From NCBI GenBank assembly GCA_963779055.1, contig CAVZWN010000004.1, positions 558,001 to 622,000 on the forward strand: DNA of 64,000 nt. The letters run 5' to 3'. Positions within the stretch are counted from its first letter, which is position 1, and each line of letters starts with the position of its first letter. This DNA is from Sulfurimicrobium sp963779055 (GTDB lineage Bacteria; Pseudomonadota; Gammaproteobacteria; Burkholderiales; Sulfuricellaceae). Below the pieces are notes generated by a model, which had not been told where the DNA came from, ran no database searches, and worked only from the letters and a program-made list of their open reading frames with translations. The position numbers and the translations under genes are program-made. Shown here one piece after another: positions 1 through 8,594 of this stretch.

Positions 1-1083
1 CTTCCCGGTATCGCTCACAGTCAGGGAATGTGCATCCTGAAGCACATGCACCATCCCTTCCGTCGTATAGGAAAAAGCGTTCCTGATCAGGTTGCTGACC
101 AGAATTTCAACCAGGCCGGCATCGGCGGGCAGAATCAGCTCCGGACTGGTCTGCACTTCCACCTCGATCGGCTTGCCGGACAGCATGTGGCGCTGTTTTT
201 CCACCACTTCCCGGACCACGTCGGCCAGCACACAGCCGCCGCCTGCGGCCAGACTGTGCTCCTCGCGCGCCATGAACAGCAGGGCGGTGCCCAGTTCGGC
301 CATATCGCGGGCGGCGCGCTCGATGCGGCCAATACGGATTTTCTGCTTCTCGCTGAGGCTGTCGTCGTCAAGCAGCACTTCGGATGAGCTCAGGATGACG
401 GCCAGTGCGGTACGCAGTTCGTGGCTGATATCGGCGCTGAAAGCCCGTTCCCGCTCGATGAACGCACGCATGCGGATCAGGTGGCGGTCGAATACCCGGG
501 CCAGTTCGCCCACCTCACCGGCGGGGAAGTCGTCTGCCAGCGGATGCTCCCATTCATCCGGGCTGCGATGGCGCACCTTGGCGGCCAGGTCGGCGACAGG
601 CGCCACCACGGCACGCGACAGCCAGACGCCGCCCAGGGCGGACAACAGGGTCATGAGAACGGCTATCAATCCGAGCATCCAGGCAAAACGGCTTTCGCGC
701 CGGGCCTGTAGCGAGGTGTCGTAAAGCAGGTAGTAACGTGTCCCGCCGCGCTCGAGTATGGCGACCCGGTAGGTCAACGTGCCCAGGCGGATATCGTGAC
801 GCCCGGACAACAGCGCCGCCAGATAATCCGGAACGTCACCGGCCCCATCCGTGTTGCGCACATAGCCCTGAAGAATGACGGTGGAAGGCGGAAGGGATGC
901 CGGGTTGCGTTCGCGCCGGGCAATGTAGTCATCCAGTTCCGCCGACAGGGTCTCGTCGATGAGGCGCAGCCCCAGGTCATGCGCGCCCTGGTAGAGCGCC
1001 ACGCTCATGGCCAGGCTGATCAGGGCGCCGAAGCCGGCAAAAACCAGCGCAACGCGCCAGCGCAGATCAGACGGCAGGCGCAT
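1..1083 (-). CDS. Two-component sensor histidine kinase (C-terminus cut by window edge)
   Basis: Membrane sensor kinase that would phosphorylate the response regulator encoded just upstream. About 361 codons are present and the frame runs off the window. Visible are a first membrane segment near residues 10-32, a periplasmic part, a second membrane segment near 130-150, a HAMP-like linker, the dimerisation/phosphoacceptor box ISHELRTA with His near residue 221 (Ala where Pro is usual) and the start of the ATPase domain with an N-box (SNLIRNAFSY). The rest of the ATP-binding domain is missing. ATG at 1083 lies inside the end of the regulator gene (17-base overlap), so the two are co-transcribed. 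The stimulus is unknown. Confidence 0.88.
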   Translation of the reverse strand, partial: MRLPSDLRWRVALVFAGFGALISLAMSVALYQGAHDLGLRLIDETLSAELDDYIARRERNPASLPPSTVILQGYVRNTDGAGDVPDYLAALLSGRHDIRLGTLTYRVAILERGGTRYYLLYDTSLQARRESRFAWMLGLIAVLMTLLSALGGVWLSRAVVAPVADLAAKVRHRSPDEWEHPLADDFPAGEVGELARVFDRHLIRMRAFIERERAFSADISHELRTALAVILSSSEVLLDDDSLSEKQKIRIGRIERAARDMAELGTALLFMAREEHSLAAGGGCVLADVVREVVEKQRHMLSGKPIEVEVQTSPELILPADAGLVEILVSNLIRNAFSYTTEGMVHVLQDAHSLTVSDTGK

Positions 1084-1774
1084 CGGGATCCTTCAGCTGG
1101 TAGCCGACGCCACGCACGGTATGAAGCAGGGCCGGGAGTCCCGGCGGATCGATGGCCGAGCGCAGGGTATGCATGTGTACACGCAGGGAATCGCTGTCCG
1201 GCGGCGAATCGCCCCACACGGCCCGCTCGATATCACGGCGCCAGACCACGCTGGGCGTGCGTTTCATCAGCAACTCCAGAATTTTGAGCGGCAAAACCGG
1301 CAGGCTGACGACCTGTCCGGCACGCTGCACGGTCAGGGTGTCGAGATCGAAGAGCAGATCGGCCACCTTGAGGCGCTGCCGGGTTTCGCTGGCGCGTGTA
1401 CGCCTGGCCAGGGCGCGCAGACGCAAATCCAGTTCACGCAATTCAAAGGGTTTGACCATGTAATCATCAGCCCCCTCGCCGAAACCGGCGGCCTTGTCGT
1501 CCAGCGTGTCACGCGCCGTCAGCATCAGGATCGGGACAGCGGATTTTGCGTCCTGACGCAAGCGGCGGCACAGGGTCAGGCCATCTATGCCCGGCAGCAT
1601 CAGATCAAGGACGATCACGTCATGCGGCTGGGTGACAGCAAGGTGCAGGCCGGTAACGCCGTCCATGGCGGCATCGACCATATAGCCCTTCCCCTCCAGA
1701 TAGTCGACAATATTTGCCGCCAGATCCTGACTGTCTTCAACAATAAGTACTGAAATGGGCTCTGAGTCACGCAT
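1067..1774 (-). CDS. OmpR/PhoB-family response regulator
   Basis: 235-residue DNA-binding response regulator. The N-terminal receiver domain (about 1-120) has the acidic pocket IVEDS, phosphoacceptor Asp57 in IVLDLMLPG and Lys in the MVKPFE motif. The C-terminal winged helix (about 135-230) ends with the typical RVHMHTLRSAI and VRGVGYQL signature. It is first in an overlapping pair with the kinase at 1-1083, its obvious partner. The target genes cannot be told from the sequence. Confidence 0.93.
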   Translation of the reverse strand: MRDSEPISVLIVEDSQDLAANIVDYLEGKGYMVDAAMDGVTGLHLAVTQPHDVIVLDLMLPGIDGLTLCRRLRQDAKSAVPILMLTARDTLDDKAAGFGEGADDYMVKPFELRELDLRLRALARRTRASETRQRLKVADLLFDLDTLTVQRAGQVVSLPVLPLKILELLMKRTPSVVWRRDIERAVWGDSPPDSDSLRVHMHTLRSAIDPPGLPALLHTVRGVGYQLKDPDAPAV

Positions 1775-1879
1775 GAGCGGGGCAATACCACCAAATAATC
1801 GACTGGTGAAGTTTTACCCCAATCACACCCTTGCGTCCAGCCGATCCTGCGGAAAAATAGACTTGAGCACAGAACCTAT

Positions 1880-2341
1880 TCAGGCATGCTGCAGCGTGGG
1901 CTGACGCCGCCAGGATTGAGTCAAGCGCTTGAACAGACTGCCACAACTCACGGTCAGGATATCCACGTCCTGCACGATTCCATGCTGCAGATCCCCGTCG
2001 CAAGTAACGACGACATCCGGTTTCCAGGCGCGAACCAGTTCTATCAGCGCAGCTTTGGGCTCGCCACACACCACTTTGGCCTCTGCCCAGCTTAGATTAT
2101 TGCGTGCCAGTTGCAGGTCAAGGCGTTTTCTCGCTTCCGGCACACGCCTTGCAGCCGCCTCACCCGGCAACTTGCCTGCCGGGCCGTCGGACTCGAAGCC
2201 GCTGCGCGTATCGATCACCTGAACCACCAGAATTTGCGTGTGCCGGGACTGGGACTGAGCGAGCTCGGCTGCGCGGTGCAGCAGGGTGTCACCCTGGCCG
2301 CCAGCGGGGATGCGCACCAGGATGCGTTGATAGCTATTCAT
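1880..2341 (-). CDS. Universal stress protein family (UspA-like)
   Basis: 153 residues with the UspA fold: N-terminal beta strand YQRILVRIP, helix with LLHRAAELAQ, and a C-terminal half with KPDVVVTCDGD. The usual ATP-binding G-2x-G-9x-G(S/T) motif is not clear, so it may be a non-nucleotide-binding type. It begins inside the stop codon of the SulP transporter (ATGA overlap), so the two are translationally coupled. SulP plus Usp pairs are common in proteobacteria and suggest a partner or regulator of the transporter (inference). Confidence 0.8.
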   Translation of the reverse strand: MNSYQRILVRIPAGGQGDTLLHRAAELAQSQSRHTQILVVQVIDTRSGFESDGPAGKLPGEAAARRVPEARKRLDLQLARNNLSWAEAKVVCGEPKAALIELVRAWKPDVVVTCDGDLQHGIVQDVDILTVSCGSLFKRLTQSWRRQPTLQHA

Positions 2342-4170
2342 GACAGAGCTCCTTCAGTTATGGTCTGTTGACATGTGTTTCCGGATGGCCTGGATACTGA
2401 CTCGCAGGCGTTGAATGGCCGCTGCGTACACCCCTTGCAGATACTTCTGTCCAGATGCGGAAACAAGGCATCAACCGGGCGTGATCTGGTTGGGTAGAGG
2501 TTCTGCTCACCGATATCCTTCATAAATCCACCTTTGCGCAAAGTTTCTGCCACGCTCTCCTTCATCCGGTAAAAACCCAGGCTGCCGCCATTACGGGCAT
2601 AGCGCCGGGCTGTTTCAGCCAGAAATTCGGCGCCGGCCAGGTCAACAAAATTGATGCCGCTGGCCATTACCAGCAGATGTTTGTGCCCCGGATTACGTTT
2701 CTCCAGTTCCTGAATTTGCTGCTGAAGATGAGAAACCGCGCCGAAAAAGATCGAGCCGTTTTGCCGCATCATCTTGATCTGCGGGCACTCCGGACGCCCA
2801 TCGGCAGGCACGAAGTGATAGCCGTCCAGGTCATGATCCGGCACCACAGGCTCCAGATTCGGGCGCGAGGTGCGATAGAGGTACAGCACCAGGGAAAGGG
2901 CAATGCCGAAGAAAATGCCTTTTTCCAGATCGATCAGAGTGCCGATCAGGGTGACCCACAGCACCACGGTTTCCTGACGGCTGATGCGTGGAAGAAGAAG
3001 AATATGGTGCCTGTCGATCAGCCCCCACGCTACCAGAAACAGGATGCCAGCCATGGCTGCGGTCGGCAGGTAAGCCGCCATGGGCGCCACCAGCAGCAGA
3101 ATGACCAGCAGAATGATCGAAGCGAATACCGCCGCCAGAGGCGTTTTTGCGCCTGCGGCATAGTTGACGCCGCTGCGGTTGAAGGAGCCGGAAGCGGCAT
3201 AGCCGGAGAAGAAGCTGCCAACGATATTGGAAAGTCCCTGGCCGATGAATTCCTGATTGCCGTCAATGTGCTGGCCGGAGCGCGTGGCAATGGCGCGCGA
3301 AATCGACACTGCCTCGGTCAATGCCAGCATGGTGATAATCAGCGCCGGAAACATCATCTGCGACACGCCATGGAATGAAAAATCCGGCAGGGAGAGCGGC
3401 GGCAGGCCGGATGGCAGCGCACCGACCGTTTGAACCCCTGTCGTCCCCACACCGTAGAAGGCATTTATTCCCGCTGCAAACAGGCTGCCCGCCACCATCG
3501 CAACGATCATATAGGGCAGTTTCGGGGCATAGCGCTTGATCAGAATGCCGACCATCAGCGTCGTCAGGCTCACCGCCAGCACGTAGGGATTGATACTGCC
3601 AATTTGCAGCACGAACAGTTCCAGTGTCTTGAAAAATGGCGTACCGCGCGGTATATCCATGCCAAAGAAGTTTTTTATCTGACTACCTGCGATGAGCAGT
3701 GCCGCACCGGCGGTAAAACCGATTACCACGGTATGCGAAATAAAGTTCACCAGCACACCCATGCGCGCCATTCCCAGCGCCAGCTGGAACACCCCGGTCA
3801 GGAAGGTCAGGGTCAGCACCAGCTGAATGAACTCCGGCGATCCCGGGGGTGCGTAAGGACTGACCGAGGCGAATACTGCGATGGAAATAGCGGTCGTCGG
3901 GCCGGAAACCAGGTGCCAGCTCGACCCGAACAGCGCAGCAACAATAGCCGGCATCATCGCTGCATACAGTCCATATTCAGGCGGCAGCCCGGCAATCGTG
4001 GCAAAGGCCACCGCCTGCGGCAGCACGATCAATGCGCCAGTCATGCCGGACATGGCATCATCGCGCATGTTGTTGCGGGTCACCCTGTCGCGCCATTGCA
4101 GAAAAGGAAACAAGCGTGTCCAGTCAAATGGAAAACGCAAGCTACGGGGGCGAATGAGCGCGGCATACAT
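2338..4170 (-). CDS. SulP-family anion transporter with STAS domain
   Basis: About 610 residues. Ten or more hydrophobic helices cover residues 35-440, with the SulP signature near the N-terminus (GALIVLPQAVAFATIAGLPPE) and the conserved GLSNIVGSFFSGYAASGSFNRS region. A cytoplasmic STAS domain follows (about 470-570; GINFVDLAGAEFLAE). The family moves sulfate, bicarbonate or other anions, and substrate cannot be assigned here. I chose the ATG at 4170 because GGAG precedes it at good spacing; an in-frame ATG at 4206 has no ribosome site. It overlaps the downstream usp gene by four bases. Confidence 0.9.
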   Translation of the reverse strand: MYAALIRPRSLRFPFDWTRLFPFLQWRDRVTRNNMRDDAMSGMTGALIVLPQAVAFATIAGLPPEYGLYAAMMPAIVAALFGSSWHLVSGPTTAISIAVFASVSPYAPPGSPEFIQLVLTLTFLTGVFQLALGMARMGVLVNFISHTVVIGFTAGAALLIAGSQIKNFFGMDIPRGTPFFKTLELFVLQIGSINPYVLAVSLTTLMVGILIKRYAPKLPYMIVAMVAGSLFAAGINAFYGVGTTGVQTVGALPSGLPPLSLPDFSFHGVSQMMFPALIITMLALTEAVSISRAIATRSGQHIDGNQEFIGQGLSNIVGSFFSGYAASGSFNRSGVNYAAGAKTPLAAVFASIILLVILLLVAPMAAYLPTAAMAGILFLVAWGLIDRHHILLLPRISRQETVVLWVTLIGTLIDLEKGIFFGIALSLVLYLYRTSRPNLEPVVPDHDLDGYHFVPADGRPECPQIKMMRQNGSIFFGAVSHLQQQIQELEKRNPGHKHLLVMASGINFVDLAGAEFLAETARRYARNGGSLGFYRMKESVAETLRKGGFMKDIGEQNLYPTRSRPVDALFPHLDRSICKGCTQRPFNACESVSRPSGNTCQQTITEGALS

Positions 4171-4365
4171 GGCAAGACTCCAAACCTGAAACGATGCTTG
4201 AAGCATGAGGGAGGGCGCGTTAATGGAAGGTTAAGCGCATATCAAGGGCAGGTTATGAAAGGCACTTTCCAGCACCTCAAAATTTTTCATGCAAGCGCTG
4301 AAAACGGGCGATTTTTTGCCAGATCATCCATAATGGCCTGCATTATTTATGACAAAGTAAAGCCC

Positions 4366-5040
4366 ATGGCAATAACCGACTGGCCCGAGGATGAGCGCCC
4401 CAGGGAACGGCTGCTGAAACAGGGCGCCGCCAGCCTGTCCGACGCGGAGCTGCTGGCGATCTTCCTGCGCATGGGCGTGACGGGGAAAAGCGCCGTCGAT
4501 CTGGCACGCGACATGATGACCCATTTCGGCGATCTGGACCGGCTGTTCAGCGCCAGCCAGAGCGAATTCTGCGCCATCCACGGCCTTGGTCCGGCGAAAT
4601 ATGTGCAGTTGCAGGCCGTACTGGAAATGGCGCGACGTGCGATGCAGGGAAAAATGCGCGCCTGTGATGCGCTCAATTCTCCTGGCGCTGTCAGGGATTA
4701 TCTGTTGCTCACCCTGGGCCGCAAAAATTACGAAGTTTTCGCTGTGCTGTTCCTCGACGCCCAGAACCGTCCCATCGAAATCGAGGAACTGTTCCGGGGA
4801 ACCCTCACCCAGACCAGCGTCTATCCCCGCGAGGTGGTCACCCGCGCACTGCACCACAATGCCGCCAGCGTCATCCTGGCGCACAACCACCCTTCCGGCA
4901 CGGCCGAACCCAGCCATGCCGACCAGATTCTCACCCAGGCCTTGAAAAATGCGCTAGCGCTCATAGATATACGGGTTCTGGATCATTTTATAGTCGGCGG
5001 CAACACGGTGTTGTCGTTTGCGGAACGAGGTTTGATTTGA
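4366..5040 (+). CDS. radC: RadC-family JAB/MPN protein
   Basis: 224 residues, the usual length. An N-terminal UPF0758/helix-hairpin-helix part contains HGLGPAKYVQLQAVLE. The C-terminal JAMM-like metal site is AHNHPSG followed by SHAD. The historical link to DNA repair is weak and the cellular role of RadC is unsettled. The frame stays open far upstream, but only this part matches the family; an alternative in-frame ATG is at 4333. Its stop overlaps the next gene's start. Confidence 0.93.
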   Translation: MAITDWPEDERPRERLLKQGAASLSDAELLAIFLRMGVTGKSAVDLARDMMTHFGDLDRLFSASQSEFCAIHGLGPAKYVQLQAVLEMARRAMQGKMRACDALNSPGAVRDYLLLTLGRKNYEVFAVLFLDAQNRPIEIEELFRGTLTQTSVYPREVVTRALHHNAASVILAHNHPSGTAEPSHADQILTQALKNALALIDIRVLDHFIVGGNTVLSFAERGLI

Positions 5041-5612
5041 AAGCGCTGATCATCACCGCCCATCCCCAGCAGGATAGTTTCACCCGTGCACTGACCGGGC
5101 AGTTTATTGCGGGCCTGAACGCCAGCGGACACGAGGCAGAAGTGGCCGATCTTTATGGAGAAGGCTTCAACCCGGTGGTCTCCGTCGCGGAAATGACCGG
5201 CTGGCAAAAAGGGCTGGTTTCACCGGAAATCCGCGCCGAACAGGAGCGCGTCAGAAGCTGCGACGGAATGGTTCTATCCTACCCCGTGTGGTGGAGCACG
5301 CCGCCCGCCATCCTCACCGGCTGGCTGCAACGGGTGCTGACTCAGGATTTCGCTTTCCGGCATGTGGCTGGCCGCACCGAGGGCCAGCTCAAACTGCGCG
5401 CTCAAATGCTGGTGAATGTCGGCAGCAAGCAGCGCCAGGATGTCGACCTTGCCACCCTTTATCTCGAACCCATGCTCGGTGTACTGCGCTACTGCGGCAT
5501 GGACATCCTGCCCACCCAGGCCAACTGGGGCGTCTATCCACAAGCCGATCGCGCCATGTTACAGGCTTACATCGAACAGGCTTTCGAGAACGGAAAACGA
5601 TTTTTTACTTGA
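5037..5612 (+). CDS. NAD(P)H quinone oxidoreductase, flavodoxin-2 fold
   Basis: 191 residues of the KefF/MdaB/NQO1-type flavodoxin-like family: FMN/FAD-binding start KALIITAHPQQDSF and the YPVWWSTPPAILTGWLQRVL active-site segment. It likely reduces quinones by two electrons. The start is a TTG at 5037 that overlaps the radC stop by four bases; no ATG fits the family N-terminus. Translational coupling with radC is likely. Confidence 0.88.
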   Translation: MKALIITAHPQQDSFTRALTGQFIAGLNASGHEAEVADLYGEGFNPVVSVAEMTGWQKGLVSPEIRAEQERVRSCDGMVLSYPVWWSTPPAILTGWLQRVLTQDFAFRHVAGRTEGQLKLRAQMLVNVGSKQRQDVDLATLYLEPMLGVLRYCGMDILPTQANWGVYPQADRAMLQAYIEQAFENGKRFFT

Positions 5613-5638
5613 GCCCGACAGCAGAAATATGGTATAAA
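5609..5638 (+). promoter_or_regulatory. Candidate sigma-70 promoter for rpmB-rpmG
   Basis: TTGAGC at 5609-5614 and TATAAA at 5633-5638 are separated by 18 bases and lie 45 bases before the L28 start. The fit is moderate and unproven. Confidence 0.4.
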
Positions 5639-5683
5639 TTGCGTTTTTCGAATTCCAGATACAAATTTTAGGAGTCACCTCAA

Positions 5684-5920
5684 ATGGCACGCGTATGTAA
5701 AGTCACCGGCAAGCGCCCGATGACGGGAAATAACGTTTCCCACGCCAACAACAGGACCAAGCGCCGCTTCCTGCCCAATCTGCAATCCCGCCGTTTCTGG
5801 GTTGAAAGTGAAAACCGCTGGGTACGTCTGCGCGTGAGCTGCTCCGCCCTGCGTACCATCGACAAAAAAGGCATTGATGCCGTGCTGGCCGACCTGCGCG
5901 CCAGCGGTGAAGCAGTTTAA
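5684..5920 (+). CDS. rpmB: 50S ribosomal protein L28
   Basis: 78 residues, full length. It begins MARVCKVTGKRP and contains the SHANNRTKRRFLPNL segment typical of bacterial L28. A good ribosome site (AGGAG) precedes it. It is paired with rpmG ten bases downstream, as in most proteobacteria. Confidence 0.98.
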   Translation: MARVCKVTGKRPMTGNNVSHANNRTKRRFLPNLQSRRFWVESENRWVRLRVSCSALRTIDKKGIDAVLADLRASGEAV

Positions 5921-5930
5921 GGAGTAGATC

Positions 5931-6098
5931 ATGGCTAAAGGCGGACGCGAAAAAATCAAGCTGGAATCCACTGCGGGTACCGGTCACTTCTATACCACGA
6001 CCAAGAACAAGCGCACCATGCCGGAAAAAATGGCGATCATGAAATATGATCCCAAGGTGCGCAAACACGTGGAATACAAGGAAATCAAACTGAAGTAA
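5931..6098 (+). CDS. rpmG: 50S ribosomal protein L33
   Basis: 55 residues, beginning MAKGGREKIKLESTAGTGHF and ending KHVEYKEIKLK. This is the cysteine-free form without a zinc ribbon. GGAG lies just before the ATG. It directly follows rpmB and precedes a strong terminator. Confidence 0.98.
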   Translation: MAKGGREKIKLESTAGTGHFYTTTKNKRTMPEKMAIMKYDPKVRKHVEYKEIKLK

Positions 6099-6140
6099 GG
6101 GAAGCGATGCCGGGTTACCCGCCAGGCCAAGCAACCGCTA

Positions 6141-6176
6141 AAAACCCCGGCGCCACAAGCGTGCGGGGTTTTTTAT
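6141..6176 (+). terminator. Rho-independent terminator after rpmG
   Basis: The stem AAAACCCCG/CGGGGTTTT (6141-6149 with 6164-6172) is followed by a T-rich run. It ends the rpmBG transcript. Confidence 0.85.
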
Positions 6177-6190
6177 TACCGGAGAAATTC

Positions 6191-6727
6191 ATGAAAAAAT
6201 CACTCCTTCTTCTTTGCCTGCTGCCCGTCACATCTCTGGCAGCCGTATTCGACCAGTCAAGCTGGGGCAAATTCGAGTACGATTTCGAGGAAAAACCCTG
6301 GGTGGAAGTGGAAGCCCAGCTTCCGCCTGCGCCCAAACAGGAAAACCTTCTGCCTTTCTACGTCAGCGCATCGACAGACAACCGCTTTTTTGTGGACAGC
6401 GCATCGGTGACCCTGGGCGAAGACGGGGTGGTGCGTTACACGCTGGTCATCAAATCAGCCAGTGGCGCAAACAACGTCAGCTATGAAGGTATGCGCTGCA
6501 GTTCGGGAGAGTTTAAACGTTATGCTTTCGGCCGCAACGACGGCAGCTGGGGCAAGGCACGCAACGCCAGGTGGACAGATATTCGCTACAAGGATGTCAA
6601 CCGCCAGCATCACATGCTCTACGACGATTTTTTCTGCCCGAACGGCTCAGCTGTCACCAGTCGTGAAAAAGCCATCCATACGCTCAAGGAAGGGGCAGGC
6701 CTCAGCGCAGGGGGCGCGGCCTGGTAG
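6191..6727 (+). CDS. CNP1-like exported protein
   Basis: 178 residues. An N-terminal signal peptide (MKKSLLLLCLLPVTSLA) is followed by a mature domain with FDQSSWGKFEYDF and FYVSASTDNRFFVDSASV, resembling the CNP1-like family of betaproteobacterial periplasmic proteins. Function is unknown. GGAG precedes the ATG. It lies after the rpmG terminator, so it may have its own promoter or depend on read-through. Confidence 0.8.
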   Translation: MKKSLLLLCLLPVTSLAAVFDQSSWGKFEYDFEEKPWVEVEAQLPPAPKQENLLPFYVSASTDNRFFVDSASVTLGEDGVVRYTLVIKSASGANNVSYEGMRCSSGEFKRYAFGRNDGSWGKARNARWTDIRYKDVNRQHHMLYDDFFCPNGSAVTSREKAIHTLKEGAGLSAGGAAW

Positions 6728-6824
6728 ATTGCCGGCCCCCGTCTGTTTTAGCGCAATCTCTCTTGCAATAATAAAAACCGGGATGCCGCCGCCTATATCC
6801 TGTAACAGCCGGTGCGGCACCCGC

Positions 6825-6944
6825 TCATTTCTTGCAGCCCGCCCTCCCATTCCGCCGCTGAAGCGATAGCCGCTGCAGATGGTCCTGTACATTGGGTTCG
6901 GCATGAACTGTCGAGACGCGCAACAGGAGAAGCAACAAGTTCAT
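6825..6944 (-). CDS. Possible small secreted peptide
   Basis: 39-codon frame directly downstream of the Yip1-type gene. It has a good ribosome site (AAGGAG six bases before ATG) and a signal-like start (MNLLLLLLRVSTVHA) followed by a short basic tail ending GRAGCKK. The other frames across 6728-6954 hold nothing convincing. It may be a real peptide, a remnant of a longer exported protein, or chance. Confidence 0.3.
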   Translation of the reverse strand: MNLLLLLLRVSTVHAEPNVQDHLQRLSLQRRNGRAGCKK

Positions 6945-6954
6945 GAAACGCTCC

Positions 6955-7560
6955 TTAGCGAGGAGCAAAATCAGGAATCGGCATGCTCGGTGTTGGCACG
7001 AACATGCCGCTAGCGGCGCCAATCAACATCATCACAACAATAGCAGCCACCACGACCACCGCCGTATATCCTATCGCCTTCTCCTGTGGCGCTTTCATCA
7101 GCAAGGGCAAGCCCAGATAAAGCAGATACAGGCCATACAGGGCCGCCAGCAGGGCAATAACCCCCAGCACGGGCAGGATCATCACAATCCCCGCCACCCA
7201 ACTCGGGGTCGAGGCATAGGCCGCGACCTTGAGTGCCTGCGCCTGGTTTTTCTCTCCACCAAAAGTGGGCGCCAGAGCATCGATGATGAGGGCGATGATG
7301 AATACGCCAACCAGAGTCAAAACGTAGCTGGTCACGGCATGTGCAATGGAACTGCTGATCGGCACCCGGAATGTACCCACAAATGGCAGACTAATGCCGA
7401 TCAGGGACATGCCTATGATAGACGCTGCCGGGCCGATGGCAGCCAGCGGGGCAATATAGCTTTTATATAGATCGCCAGCAGACGTGGCTTCGGTGGAAAT
7501 TGTCTCCCATTCAGCTTTAGGTTGCAGCAGGATATTCTTGACGCGTTCGATCATGTTCAT
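6955..7560 (-). CDS. Yip1-domain membrane protein
   Basis: 201 residues. A short cytoplasmic N-terminus (MNMIERVKNILLQPKAEWE) is typical of the bacterial YIP1/DUF1282 group. About five hydrophobic segments follow from residue 35 to the C-terminus. Function is unknown. The start at 7560 is preceded by GGGGAGGGG. The frame stays open upstream but that part is antisense to the MoxR gene and not real. Confidence 0.85.
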   Translation of the reverse strand: MNMIERVKNILLQPKAEWETISTEATSAGDLYKSYIAPLAAIGPAASIIGMSLIGISLPFVGTFRVPISSSIAHAVTSYVLTLVGVFIIALIIDALAPTFGGEKNQAQALKVAAYASTPSWVAGIVMILPVLGVIALLAALYGLYLLYLGLPLLMKAPQEKAIGYTAVVVVAAIVVMMLIGAASGMFVPTPSMPIPDFAPR

Positions 7561-7668
7561 TGCAGCCCCTCCCCTTGATTGGTTATTGTTGCGGTTGCCG
7601 CAGTGGCAGCGAGTTACAATAATCCTGTTGCAGAACAACCGCAAGCAACCTTCACCCCGGAAAAACAA

Positions 7669-8589
7669 ATGCCGCAAAAACTCATCCAGCATGTAATCAA
7701 TCAGGCATCCCAAGTCATACTCGGCAAGGACATACAGATTCGCCTCGCGCTCACCTGCCTGCTGGCTCGCGGCCATTTGCTGATCGAAGATTTGCCCGGC
7801 GTGGGGAAAACCACCCTGGCGCATGTGCTGGCCCAAACACTGGGGCTGCATTTCCAGCGCATCCAGTTCACCAGCGACCTGCTGCCCGCGGATATTCTGG
7901 GCGTATCCATCTATGATCGCGACAGCGCCAGCTTCAAGTTTCACCCCGGCCCGATCTTTGCCCAGCTGATCCTTGCCGACGAGGTCAATCGCGCCACGCC
8001 CAAGGCGCAAAGTGCGCTGCTGGAAGCAATGGAAGAACACCAGGTGACGGCGGAAGGCGTCACCCGGCAACTGCCGGAACCGTTCTTCGTCATCGCCACC
8101 CAGAATCCGGCCTACCAGATCGGCACTTTCCCCCTGCCGGAATCCCAGCTCGACCGCTTCCTGATGCGCATCGAACTGGGCTACCCGGACGCCATGGCCG
8201 AGCGTGCCTTGTTGCAGGGCAGGGACCGGCGCGAATTGCTGGCGCAATTGCAGCCCTCCCTGACACCACAGGAACTCGCCACCCTGCAACAGGGTGCCGC
8301 GCAGGTGTTCGTGTCGGACGCATTGCTTGATTATGTTCAGGCGCTGATCCGTTTCACACGCCAGACGCCACGCTTCCAGAACGGGCTTTCGCCTCGCGCC
8401 GGACTGGGCCTGTTGCATGCCGCACAGGCCTGGGCATTCTGCGATGGACGCAAGGACGTGGTGCCGGAAGACGTGCAAGCCATCCTGCCCGCCGTGGCCG
8501 GGCACCGCCTGCGGCCAGGCGCGGAATTCGCAGGTGAAAGCAGCGCTGCACTGGCGCAATATTTGCTGACCACCGTCGCCGTACCCTGA
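7669..8589 (+). CDS. MoxR-family AAA+ ATPase (module 1)
   Basis: 306 residues. It has Walker A GVGKTT, Walker B LILADEVNRATP, sensor 1 IATQNP and the arginine-finger region ESQLDRFLMRI. MoxR ATPases act as chaperones that mature partner complexes or insert metals. ATG 7669 is chosen because the family starts just before helix QKLIQHVINQASQVILGK. It is followed five bases later by a DUF58 gene and then a TgpA-type transglutaminase, a conserved three-gene module repeated at 37.7-41.7 kb. Confidence 0.93.
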   Translation: MPQKLIQHVINQASQVILGKDIQIRLALTCLLARGHLLIEDLPGVGKTTLAHVLAQTLGLHFQRIQFTSDLLPADILGVSIYDRDSASFKFHPGPIFAQLILADEVNRATPKAQSALLEAMEEHQVTAEGVTRQLPEPFFVIATQNPAYQIGTFPLPESQLDRFLMRIELGYPDAMAERALLQGRDRRELLAQLQPSLTPQELATLQQGAAQVFVSDALLDYVQALIRFTRQTPRFQNGLSPRAGLGLLHAAQAWAFCDGRKDVVPEDVQAILPAVAGHRLRPGAEFAGESSAALAQYLLTTVAVP

Positions 8590-8594
8590 ACGCC

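Noticed and set aside
3430..4365. Long open frame in front of radC on the plus strand
   Set aside because: It is antisense to the SulP gene, has no domain, and only the part after 4366 matches RadC.
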